Source: Entomortierella parvispora (Eukaryota; Mortierellomycota; Mortierellomycetes; Mortierellales; Mortierellaceae). Taken from it: 64,000 nucleotides of DNA. The DNA lies in assembly GCA_963573315.1 (NCBI GenBank), contig OY752141.1, positions 2,666,001 through 2,730,000 of the forward strand, read 5' to 3'. The notes beneath the pieces are model-generated. The model made no database searches. It saw only the letters and a program-made list of their open reading frames with translations, and was not told the origin of the DNA. The position numbers and the translations under genes are program-made. Shown one piece after another: positions 20,888-31,982 of the stretch. How positions within the stretch are numbered: the first letter of the stretch is position 1; each line of letters begins with the position of its first letter.

Positions 20888-23505
20888 TTACTTGACCATA
20901 AAGAAACAGACGCCGTTCTTGGCTTTATCCACAGCGGCGTTCAAAGCCTCCTGGTCTTTTTCTAGGAAGTGAGCTTCCTCAGGGATTTCGCTCAGGTGAA
21001 GGGTATTGTACAACTTTTGGAAATGCTTCTGGCGGCCTTGTAGTTGAACCACCGGCCGAAGATCGCCATGGCCACTAGTGACCAAAAGTGCCGTATGTGG
21101 GGGCAGAGACTCGACAATCTGAGCAATGCTTCGATCCAAACGAGAAATACCTTCCCGAATTTCGTCCTCGCTCGCCTGGACCAGGTCAGAGATGGGCGCT
21201 TTCTTGATTTTCAAACAAGGATCAATCTCCATGGCGCTGTCGGTAGCTGTAGAGGCGGGAGATCCAGTTCCTGGAGATGAGCAAGCAGACGAGGTTGAGG
21301 AAGAGGCGGGTGCTTTGTTGGTCGAAGAGGGTGGCATCTTCCCATGGTTGATCTCTGCATCCCGGAGTCGTGCCCAAACAAAATTATGGCCCTCTAACGC
21401 CTTTGGGATCGCCGCCACCACCTCAGCGTCCGTCTCTGGCTTCAAATGCAAGGCCAGACCTTCAGTTGTGTCCCAATGATTTCGATCAATAACCACCGAT
21501 GTCCTTGGCTTGGTTGAATTTCGGCCCAATCTTGAAAAGATGGATTCCTGCTCATTGTTGTACTCCCCAAAGCCTGCTCCCTTTTTAATCTTCAGGAGCA
21601 CCAGATCCATACAAGCTTTAGCGTCCTCTGCTGAATCGTGACCGTTTTCACCACCTTGTTGGATCTTGCGCCCTAACCATCGATGAGATAGCCATTTCAA
21701 ACTGGCCTTGAAGGGTGGTCCGCGGGTGTGATGGAAAGCGATACAGGTATCAATGATGAATGGGTGCGCAAACTATAGGGAGGTGTAGCCGAGATGTTTT
21801 GTTAATTATCTCTGTAGCGTTCATAGTTATTATTCGATCCGTCATAGATATTACCTTCAACACCTTCATGTCATTCTCAAGTGAATGACCAATCAAAATG
21901 GTATCATAGGTCACCATGGTCTTCAATGACTTCTGCACGTCCTCTAACCGAGTTGTCACGCCCTCCAGTCTCTTTGCAGTAATACCAGAGTATTGAGTCA
22001 AGTAATCCAAAATTGGGTTATGGGGAAGCACCAATTCGTCGTAAATGGTTTCTCCTGCCGCATCAATCACCGTGATGCGCGTCACTTCCGATCCAGCAGA
22101 AGTCCGGCACTAATGACAATACAACATACAATATGACCTTGCTAGTTTAGTAACAGCACTTGAAAAGGAAGCGCCTCTTCTCAATCTGGCAACATTATCT
22201 TACCATTTCACAATCAATCGCAAGCAGTTTCTTGTCTGGTCGAGCAGCTCCAGTATTGCTCTGCTTAGGGCTTTCTGTCTGCATCCATCCTTCTTCAAGA
22301 CTTTCCTCTCCAGAGAGATATGTTGGCAGGGGATAATCTGATTCCCGAAGTTGTTGAAGAGTCAAGATGAATTGATCCGCCTTTGATTTCTTGGACTCTT
22401 GTGCTTCTACATAGTTTCCAAATCAATAGAGGTGAAGATGAATTAGGAAAAAATGATGCCTCATAAAAAATAAAGAAATAAACAATATGGAAGATACTCT
22501 TACTGGCTTCCTTTTCTTTCTCCAGGCGGGCCTTCTCTGTGTTGCTCAAGGGTACATTCAAGAGGGTATTGATTGCTGAATGAACTCGGTTTTTGTCGCC
22601 TCCAGCCTTGATCACGTTCATATAATCAAAGAACTTTTGAAGTTGATTGAACTCTGTCACGGGTCCTGTGGTCGCCAACGAGGGCCAGGCCACGGGCTGC
22701 GAAGAAGTTGGATCAGAAAGGTCGACGTGAAAAAGATCTGGATCAAGTCCTTCCACATAAAGGAGAACGACTTTGTGAATGTTGAACTTGTTCTTGACCA
22801 TAATCCAAGGCAGTGTCTTGGTCTCAGTCAAGAGATAGACGACCAGATCTCGAAGGTCCTGCGTCAACAGAAAGAAGATGGGTTGATTTGTTCAGTCAGG
22901 CACTTAGTCATCTAGTTTTTCACCCTGCTATGGCCCACTTGTCATTTTTTCCCTCTTTCTGGTGGTTGGTTGTTTTACCTTGAGTGAAAGCTTGGTATGA
23001 CTCCTGCTGAGCATGAATGATGGTTGTCCATTGTCGCCTTCGTTCAGTTTGGCCAGCTTCTTGAACTCTTTTTTTTTGAGCTTGCGCTCTGCCTTGGAGA
23101 GCTGAGGGGTCGTCAACCCGTCGCCTTCTATCGATCGACAAGAGTTAGGTGGAGTAAAGGTTGCAGACAATCAAGGGTGGTTTCTTGCACCAGTCAAAGT
23201 TGTCTATAGACAGCATCTATCCTAATCCTAGTTTCCTTACGAATCTTTTGTCTCTTGCGGTCGCTCTCTTCGGATCCCTGGGTTTCTTGATCGTTTTCGA
23301 TCTCTTCATCTACAGCATCACGTTTATGGCTAGACCCTTGGTTGTCTGATACAGGAGTTGCAGTTGAGGTAACCTGAACGTTGCTGTCTGAAGGTTTGCT
23401 TGAAGTGATGTTCATGTCCTCTGAATTGGTGTTGGCAGTGGCAATGACCTTTTCGGTCCATGTCGTCGGCTTGATGCCGCGTCTCTCCTTGTCCCGCTTT
23501 TTCAT
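20888..23505 (-). CDS. RNA exonuclease of the Rex1/Rnh70 type (DEDDh family)
   Basis: 3'-5' exoribonuclease; yeast Rex1 trims 5S rRNA and tRNA 3' ends in the nucleus. At least seven exons join in phase. Order: a charged, Lys-rich N-terminus (nuclear type), ERKLKKKEFKKLAKL, a middle domain with VVYLLTETKTLPWIMVKNK, then the nuclease. Exonuclease motif I is LLAIDCEM immediately before an intron; the next exon gives CRTSAGSEVTRITVIDAAG, then PHNPILDYLTQYSGI. Motif II is TILIGHSLENDMKVLK and motif III is GHDSAEDAKACMDLVLLKI. The Asp, Glu, Asp, His and Asp residues expected for DEDDh catalysis are visible. A C-terminal extension follows. Confidence 0.9.
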
Positions 23506-25213
23506 GTTCCTGTGCGGCTTGTGGTTATTTGGAAGTGAGGCAATGAGGAGGCGTAGCGATGCTCATTGCCTCACACACACACACAAAAAAAAAAAAAGAC
23601 TTGTTGTTCAAACAGGAATCAGCAGTCACCGAGACGCGAGAGCGCGTCAGAGCTCGCTGGGCGAAGTTCTTTTTTGCCAAAGAACGACTCTTCTCTCGTC
23701 TTCCTTCTCCCCCCTTTTTCATTACTCCTGCTGCTCCTCCCCTGTTTGAAAGAAGGTGGAATACCATTTATTTTTAAGCCTGTTTTCAACTCGAATCGGT
23801 TTCGGAAGGTCAGTTGGGTTCCTGCTCCTTTCTTTCATGCCGAAAAGGGTGATCATGTTGCAAGTTGGAAGCATTCGAGAAACAGAGAAAGAAAGAGAGA
23901 GTGTCAGTAGGATAATGTACCGTGAGGACTGTTGATACCATTTCCCTCCAATGTTCATCTTCATTCCGCTCTTAAAAAAAGTCTCTTCTGCAGGCACAAA
24001 AGAGAGCCATCCCCCAGGAGTACAAAAGGAGAACGACATGTAGTTTTGGAGAGGAGACAAGATCCAGCTACCTTTGAAACGGGGGTCTGATGAAGAGCTG
24101 CTCTCGCTGTCAAACGGAGAGAAGAGCTGCTCTTCCTTCTTTGCCACCACTCGCAGTATCCCTGAAAATTAAAACTATCAATTCGTCGAATATAACGAGA
24201 AGAGGGACGGAAAGGGAGAGGGGAAAGAGCTGTTGAGAACCTGTGCATTCACGATCCCGCCATTTTTACGTTCAAAGTTCGGGACAACATGAACAACAAG
24301 GATGACAAAGAGCCATTGTTTTTCAACCGGCTACGGAGAATTTTCTTTTAAAATAGAAGTCGGTCCCTGCGACAAGGTGGGGCAGAAGGAGGGGAGAGGG
24401 AGAGAACGAGAGAACGAGAGACAATGTAGTCGAAGAATCCTTTGGAGGATTTTCACAGGAAACTTGTAAGGGAAAGAGAAGCGTCAGAGGAGGAAAGGGG
24501 GTCAAGGGATGGAGGAAGGAGACGACTATTTTAAACAGCTCAGCGGCAGCAGAGTCCAGGCCGGGCAGTGGGATGAGGGTGATATCCGCTCCTTGGCTGG
24601 GGTTGGGCAAAGCAAGAGGGTAAGCAAGAGACAGAGCACAAGGAAGAGGCAAGAAGAAGAGGAAGAAAGAAAGGATCCTTGTGCGGGGGAGCAGCGCAAT
24701 AAAATAAAAAAAACCACGCAGCAACGCACACAATGCATTGCATTGTCTGTGCGATCCCTCTTTCTCCCTCTCTGTGGGTCAGGCCCACGGGCAGCAGGTT
24801 GGGCAGGGTGCAGCACATGGTTTGCAAGCTGTGTGTTTAGGTGATGATGCCCTTCCCCCCTTTCCTGTCGTTCTCACCCTCCTGCCTTGCTTGCTTTCCA
24901 CTTTTTTTTTTCTTTTTCTCTGGCTCCACCTCCTTCACATACCATACCGTGTGTTGTTCTTTCTGTTCGTTTTCCCTCACTTTTCTTCTCCCCCTCTCTT
25001 TCCCTCCACAAGTTTCCTTCTCTTTGTATCCCTCTTTCTTTTCATCCTTATCTATCTATCTCTCGCTCCCTGTACATCTGTCTGTCTTTCTGTCACCCTC
25101 ATCTTCTCCACTTCTCTTCGTTACAAAAGTCTGTCATCTCAAAAGCGCTGGACGAATATAAATAATCGCGAAAGCATCATCACCTACCAGGGGGAAAAAA
25201 AAGAAAACAATCC
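23506..25213. other. 1.7 kb divergent intergenic region
   Basis: Between the Rex1-type gene (-) and the large Gln-rich gene (+). It contains CA and poly-A runs near 23571-23600 and a long pyrimidine tract at 24880-25130 leading into the plus-strand gene. TTTGCCACC (24140-24148) is the reverse complement of the yeast Rpn4-type box; its significance is doubtful. No gene is supported. Confidence 0.5.
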
Positions 25214-28200
25214 ATGGCATCCAAAGCTGCAGTCCCCGGACCGCCGGCGTTTCCGCCAACAACCACACTCACATCCCAGTCCGCACCTCTCGCCCCTACA
25301 GCAGAGATGACGGCAACAGGAAAAGATTTCCTGACACCTGGATTTAGGACGACCGCAACTGCCACCCAAAGACCAGGCGCCGTCTCTTGCGCAGGAGTTG
25401 CAGCAGCCACCGCAATCACAACATCAGCAACAGCAGTAAGAGGGGAGGGGGAAGGAAAGGAGGGAGAAGGTGAAGCTGGACCATATCTCAGTCCACAGAG
25501 TCAGCTCGCACAACTCCTGATACAGCAACAAAAACAAGCTTACCATCCCCTTCACCTTCACACTCAATCCTCCAGCTCTGTCGCTTGTCTCTCTTCAACA
25601 ATTGCAGCCTCTGGTCTGGTACTCTTACCCCCACCTCCACTCACAGTCAAGAACCTGACAATCCATACATCACTCCTATCGACCAAACAACACCTGCTGC
25701 AACAGCAGCAGCAACTCCATCAACTTCACCACGCTCAATTGGATGCTGCTCTCAAGAAGCAACGACAACAACAACAACAACAACAACAACAACAGATCCA
25801 ACAGCAGCAGCAGCAACAACAAAACCAGGCTCTTTTACCACCCCAAAATCCCCCATGCGTTTCATCCAGAGAGGATTGTACTCCAGGTGGTGGTTATGGT
25901 GGAGAGACAGGAGGACAGGATGAGTTGGAGGGGGATCGCCAAAGAGAAAACACCTCAATGGGCTATGTCGGTCACGATGGTGGCAGTGGTGAGTTTGGTG
26001 TTGCAGTGTCACCGTCACAACCGACGTCTCGATCAACCACTAGGGTGACCTCTCCTGTGCCTGGAACAGTTGGAGTGTTGCCAGGCACAGTGGGCGCAGC
26101 CGGAGGAATAGGAGAAGGAGCCCAGAATCCACTCAATGGCAGTAGTGTCTCCGTGGCCAACAATCCGAGTGCACTTTCACCTTCCAAGACTGGCTCGAGC
26201 ACGTATTTCCTTCGAGGTAAGGACATCTCAAAAAAAATGTTGGCGTCTACTTGGTGCGCTCGTGCTTCTTTTGCTTTCCTCACCCATGTCTGTTCTTGAC
26301 CAAGAGATAACGCGTTGATGGTCGTGTCGATTGAAATTTGCTCACGTCAGAAAAGAGAAGGAAGGAAACTGTGTTGTGTGGTGGATGACCTGGTCAGCTT
26401 TGTTGCTTTAAGCGACCCAAAAACAACAGGGTAGATGCTTTGAGGACATTTATTCCCGCTGGCCCTTCCCCCACACCACAGCTGACAAAGAGATTGTTTG
26501 CAGAAGTTCTTCCCAGAGCATTGGGGGGAAAGCCCCCATGGTTCAGCTTTTCCCGCTCCAACCTGCCTCCCTTTTTTTTTATCTTTATTTTTATTTTGTG
26601 TCCATGTCTACGGTGGACTGTGATTGTGTCTGGCCTGGCGGGAATATGTCTACAAAAGAAACAGATGACAAACGACGACGTAAACAAATCGAACCTGATG
26701 TCAGTGGGAAGATGGTTGGTAGAAAAGGCGAACAAGGGACAATGCCAAAAGTGAGTAACAATTGCCCGTCAACATCTCTCTTCCCGTGAAAAAATAGGAG
26801 ACTGCAGTATGGATCATTATCCACCGCCTGATCAATGGACTTATACCATGACCCGCTATCACGCCTCGCTTATTCCGCTTTGCGAGATTGAGGAACCTCC
26901 CACATTCTATGAAGCCATGGATGATAATCCTATTTCTCTTCAGGATGATGATATCCTTTGCCCCGGAATTTTGGCCCGCGACAAGACAGAAAATATTAGT
27001 GAAGAGGACGACAGGCAAGATTTGTTCATGTTCGACGACAGGGAACGGGAGAAAGAAATCTCCAGGGACAGGGGCAGCGGGGGGAAAGAAGACGAGAACA
27101 AAGCAAGGGACAAGAACAACATCAAGGGCGGACATGGAGATGTTCACTGGGAGGAGGAAATCGAAGAACAGGAAGAAGAGGGCAATTCTCTGTTTTTGTT
27201 CTCGCGTCTTCGTCGCCGTCCGGTTACAAAACCACATTACCAGATTCCCGATCAGCAGCACTGTGACCCAAACCGAGGTCAGCACACCCAGCCACAGCAA
27301 CTGCTGCAGCCGCACCAACAAAAACAAGAGCAACTGCAGCATGAGCTGCAAAAACAACAACACAGGCAGCAACTCATGCAACAAAGTCCACATAAACAAC
27401 AACAGCTGCTTCAAGTCGACTCCCTGGAGGACCCTGGACGCTATTCTTCACGTCTCTTTTCATGCCAAGAACCAATTGACGAAAACCACAAAAGTAACAC
27501 CAAGTACACCGACGATAATGATAATGGTACTTATACCATTCACAACAATCACCACCACAAATACTCTTTTCACGACAACCACGAAATCCTCCAACAACAA
27601 AGTCAGCTTGACCCAACCCATCCCACCATTGACAATATGACCATTCCTTACACTTCTAATACTGTGGCCACCATCTCCGTTGCTGCGGCAGATGATGCGA
27701 CCATTTCCAACTCACCACAGCCACAGCATCGATCATGGGAGTCCTCGTCATCGTCTCCAATCTCTCCTTTGATCCGGCATCAGAGGAGGCGCGAACGAAC
27801 CATGGGCAGCAGTGGCGAACAAATATTCTTTTATGACGGCCCAAACCTTCTTCATGCCAAAATCTATCACGATCGCGACTGGAATTTTGAGAGCACAGGT
27901 GCCGCTGCTGGACAGAGTGATTCTCTGAGCGAAGGAATGGCAGCGCTGAGCACTCGAGCCTATGCAGGCACGGGCACGGCGACAGTGCACTCAAATGAAC
28001 CATTGCAAAATCATTCCCACGGGAGAGAAGGTGGACAACCACACCGCCCACAACGGTCTCAACTCTCAAGACGACGCCCCAATAAAGGCTCAATGAATGG
28101 ATCCGCCAGCCCTTCAAGATCGCGTTCTCGATCAAGATCAAGGTCCAGGTCCAGGTCCAGACCCAACTCAAGAAGAGCAGCACGATCAGCACAGGCGCCA

Positions 28201-29727
28201 CCAACAATATCGAGGAAGCAGACTCTCTATAGGACTGAGGACGACTTGACTGCCAACGGAAAAGTGTCTGTTTCTGCCATTACGGTCGAGGCCACGACCA
28301 CCACCGCTGTGCCAACGACGTGCGAGATCGACACGTCCAAACTGAGTCCCAAAGGACGATCAATGACAATGTCAGAAGGTATGCTGAGGAAGGAACGGCA
28401 ACTTTATAACCAGCAACAACAGCAGCAGCAATATAACTCACAATACCCAGACCAAAACCAAGACCCACAAGTGCCATGGATGTCCTACCCGAGCACTTCT
28501 CTTTCTGCCGCAACAGGATCAAAAAAACCAAAGACTCGGCCCAGCATCTTAACGCGAGGCTTTTCCGCCGACTCTGGTTCGCGGCAAGACAAGAAGAAGA
28601 ACCAACAGCAGCCATCACCAATGGAGAGCCCCAAGGGGGGCCGAACCTTGCCACTCCCTGGTACACCTCCCCGCAAGGCCACAGCCAGGGAGAGGTTGGT
28701 CGCGTTGGTCACCAGGAGTACTCCTCCACAAGCAGTGGCACCGTTGAACCCAACGAGCGCTTCTTGGAATGCGAATAATGATCACACAAGCAGTCGTCAT
28801 AGGGGGACTTCGATCCACAGCCATCATAGTGGAAGCAGCCCTTCGGCACATGATGATGACTACAACTACTATCAATACCAGCAGCAACAGCAGAGGCGTG
28901 CGTCCTCTCGTCAAAGCTACTCCCCAACCATCCTGACCCAGACCCATCACCGACGACAGGGGTCCCCAACATTTGTCCGTTCGCCCGAGAGCAGCATTCA
29001 CAATCACACTGTTGGGCCGTCAACAGGAGCAGGAGCAGGCTCTTACTACTCATCTTCCCAACAGCACTACCAGTCTCATCAACCTCATCACCATCGGCAA
29101 ATGTCTTCGCCAAAGTTGGCAGAACCCGTGTTGGGATTCCCATACAACAACAGCTCTTTGCTAACATCGACAGATCTGCATCATCACCGATCCCCGCCAG
29201 CCATGTCTCCAACATCCCCGCTGGCGGCTTTTGCCACGGTCCGAGGATCCTCCAACTCTACTGACACTTCTTCGTCTTCACGTCAGCGACTGAGGAGTCA
29301 GAAGCCGAGACCCTTCTCGGTGGCGACAATGGAAAAGGTGATGAGTGATCATCATCATCATCACCATCAACTCCACCATCATCAGCGGGATCGTCGAGTT
29401 GGCGGAGGTGGCGGTGGTAGTGGAAGCGAGGACAACAGTGAAATGGATTTGAATCATCCCCGAGTCACATCGTTCCACCAGGGTTATCACCAGTATCCAT
29501 CGCATCCTCATTTGCAACAGGATTTTTATCATGACCCCAGTCCCACAAAGCAAAAACACTTGTCTGCAAGTGCAGGAGGAGGAGCAGGTACTGGAAGACC
29601 CTGGACAGATATCTTGCTGCTACCTATCACGAGCTTGATCAACATTACGAGAACAAACTCCACTGTCAGCTCGAGAACCAAGGAGTTGCATCCGCCTTTA
29701 CCACAGGGGATGGGCATGGATAAGTAA
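25214..29727 (+). CDS. Very large disordered Gln/His/Ser-rich protein with RS repeat, function unknown
   Basis: Two long open segments, 25214-26215 and about 26798-29727, join in phase (CTT CGA G|GTAAGG ... AAATAG|GAGACTGCAGT ATG) to give about 1310 aa. An optional internal exon (about 26668-26755, beginning DDKRRRKQIEPD) also keeps phase with both sides. The protein is mostly low-complexity: Gln runs in both parts, His/Ser/Tyr-rich stretches, an RS dipeptide run (SRSRSRSRSRSRSR near 28110-28165) and (H)n runs. More ordered pieces are DQWTYTMTRYHASLIPLCEIE with EPPTFYEAMDD at the start of part 2 and GRPWTDILLLPITSLINIT at the end. No family was recognised. The parts could be two genes. Confidence 0.62.
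25768..25830 (+). repeat. CAA/CAG (poly-Gln) repeat
   Basis: Run of CAA then CAG triplets within the first part of the large Gln-rich protein; in frame it encodes Gln. It is a likely site of length polymorphism. Confidence 0.85.
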
Positions 29728-30268
29728 GGATAAGAAGCGAGGATACACACGCGAATGAAAGAAAATTTAAAATACTAAAAAGAATAATAAAACAACACAC
29801 AGAAACAAGTCGATCAGAGTTTTATTTTGATGTGAAATGGCCCCCAACACAGAGATCTGGCATCAGATCCTGTTCCCAAAGATGATTTTAACATACGCTC
29901 GAATCGACAATTGGTCGCCCATAGTTGGACTTGATGTAATTGGTTGATAGACCATTCAATTGCAAGTCCAGGGATTGCAACTGAGCGGGCCGTCGAAACT
30001 TGTTGACTGCTAAACAGCTGTGAATTCCACCCATCGATTTGGGCATCTACTCTACATGAGATGGGGAAGGGAAAAGCAAGACCAGGGAATCTGAGGGATA
30101 GGTTGGAAAGACAGCGAACTGAGCTTGGATATGGTACTTTTCTTGACAGCAACTAATTAGTTGACGATTTTGAATTGTTTTTGGCTTTATTGATTTGTTT
30201 CTTGGAGGAAATGAAGTTGGATGATGGGGAGGGTCATCTTGGCCCCTTTAACAGTGCCATTGTCCATG
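29728..30268. other. Gene-free spacer between convergent genes
   Basis: 541 bp. It begins with an A/T-rich 3' flank with several polyadenylation-like AATAAA-type runs (29780-29830). A 112-codon minus-strand frame (29814-30152) has no coding character or recognisable similarity. Confidence 0.45.
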
Positions 30269-31533
30269 TCATTCACCACCACGCAATAAGGACTCCCTGT
30301 CCCGAACAGCCTCTTCTTCATCTGCCGTGGGTGGCTCTACCCATCCCTGGGGAACGACACATGGAAACATTGTACCCAGTTTGGCCGCTCGATTGATCCA
30401 TGCTAGTGAACAAAAAAAGAGCGTGATTAGCATCATACTCCAAGGCAATCAATCAGCTAGCTGCGAGTGGATTGAAGCAAAAAAAAAGGAGCCGCAGAGA
30501 GGGTAACATTTGGACCGCTTCTCTACCTGGTGGTCGTGATCCGGTGAGTCTGTAGGCCATTTCGGACGAAAAGTGATTGCAATTCCTACGCACACATTTC
30601 AAAAAGAGTGGCCCCATTAGTTGCTGAAAACAAGAATGTGTCCCCCTAGTCTTAGTCTTTCTATGACTCCCAAATGATACCTTGTAAGCAGAGTATATGA
30701 ATCGCCTGTGAATTCCTTCGACAGCTGTTGAATCACTTGATTAATTTCCGCGTCTGATTTCGTCGTGAATCCAACCAAAATAGTCTCTCTAGAAAAAAAA
30801 ATATCGAAAAGAGTGGCACTCTTCAGTTTCTACGCGCCAATGTCGATCTCTAGATTGTCGCTGCTAAAATGTCTCCTTGCATTCCAATGTCTTCAAAACT
30901 GAACTGAGCCCCTACTTATAAATGACTCCTGGAGGTCCAACCCGTGGCTCTACGCAAAACACGCCAGTGAAGTTGTATTCATGTCCACCGAAATTGAATT
31001 CTATATTTGCAACCAGAAAAAAAAAAAAAAAAAAGGAGCAGAGTTAACGCAAAAGAAGAAAAGGGCTCCCAAATCTTATCGTCATGGCAGCAACCAAAAC
31101 TGCATTGCCAGGAGGTCTTTGTTCACTGCATAGCATTCTGTCTCGGAAATCGTACCTTTCTCGAGGATCTCTACTCCAGAATGAAACACGCCTAAACCAT
31201 TGAGCGAAGCAGCGAGAAGCGAGACTGGGTTCAATTGCTGCATTGTAGAATTATAGGACATTTATATCCTCGCAAGAAAGATCAAAAGAAAACGTATTGA
31301 CTCCTCCCTACCAACACCCATGTAGTAGCCAAGTGTTGTAATGGCGCTTGAAGGGATCTATAAAACAGGCAGTACAGGGTTCACGTTCAGTGGGCGAAAT
31401 CCCGCCGCGGCAGCGCTTTGCAGTCTGCAGGATGCATTCCAGGGGTGTTTGACAAACGATGGTTCTAATGAGCACCGACCATGTCATAGACATTCACGTA
31501 GACTGGAACTCGTCGAGTTGCAGAAGTTGGCAT
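30269..31533 (-). CDS. PPPDE-fold deubiquitinase/deSUMOylase-like protein (DeSI family)
   Basis: Probable cysteine isopeptidase. Assembled from six short exons: 31533-31480, 31237-31156, 31000-30916, 30788-30681, 30585-30527 and 30402-30269, giving about 173 aa. Reading: VYVNVYDM, then GLGVFHSGVEILEK, EFNFGGHEYNFTGVF, the strand ETILVGFTTKSDAEINQVIQ, SYTLLTRNCNHFSSEMAYRL, and WINRAAKLGTMFPCVVPQGW. The catalytic pair expected for this fold is visible as His37 (FHSG) and Cys112 (RNCNHFS). All joins keep phase with good GT-AG sites except intron 1, whose best donor is a weak ATG|GTCGGT, so the first exon end is tentative. The closest match by eye is DESI2/PNAS-4. Confidence 0.85.
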
Positions 31534-31736
31534 TTTGGGCAGAAGGTGGTGAGGTCGGCAGGTGTCAGGCAGTAGTATAAACAGCAGAGGCGGGATCCAA
31601 TTCCTGTGAGGATTGAGCAACAAAGGTGTTTTGAAAGAGATTGTGTGTGGAAAAAGAAGAAATGGATGCTTTCCACCAAAAGCGAATCTGCTTGCTCTCT
31701 TCAGGGAAGACCTTCGCCCAAAATGATAAGGGGGGC

Positions 31737-31740
31737 AAAA
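31737..31740 (-). terminator. Pol III terminator of tRNA-Gly copy 1
   Basis: TTTT on the minus strand, 4 bp past the tRNA discriminator base; a minimal RNA polymerase III stop. Confidence 0.6.
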
Positions 31741-31744
31741 GATT

Positions 31745-31815
31745 TGCGTGGTCCGGGAATCGAACCCGGGTCTACCGCGTGGCAGGCGGTAATTATACCA
31801 CTAAACCAACCACGC
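31745..31815 (-). tRNA. tRNA-Gly (GCC), copy 1
   Basis: 71 nt including discriminator A. The minus strand begins GCGTGGT and ends ACCACGC, forming a perfect 7-bp acceptor stem. The D-loop contains TTTAGTGGTATAATT. The anticodon loop CTGCCAC reads GCC (glycine). The T arm is CCGGGTTCGATTCCCGG with the GTTCGATTC B box. No intron; CCA is not encoded. Identical in all 71 positions to the copy at 54882-54952. Three TCACGTGA-type palindromes lie about 60 bp upstream. Confidence 0.97.
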
Positions 31816-31875
31816 TTTTGATCGATGTTTGCGAGGATGCTAATTCATATATCTTTCTGTGTATTCCGATGGTAA

Positions 31876-31917
31876 TCACGTGATTATATTGTCACGTGAT
31901 GATCAGTAATCACGTGC
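31876..31917. promoter_or_regulatory. Triplet of TCACGTGA-type palindromes upstream of tRNA-Gly copy 1
   Basis: TCACGTGA at 31876-31883 and 31892-31899, then TCACGTGC at 31910-31917; start-to-start spacing is 16 and 18 bp. The nearest site is 61 bp from the tRNA 5' end. CACGTG is the core bound by basic helix-loop-helix factors such as Cbf1, Tye7 and Ino2/4 in yeasts. The arrangement is repeated at tRNA-Gly copy 2. Confidence 0.75.
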
Positions 31918-31982
31918 GTTGGTTTTGGAACGCGAGACACGGTTTTACGCGACCCGACAGAATAAAGCAAATATGAATATTT

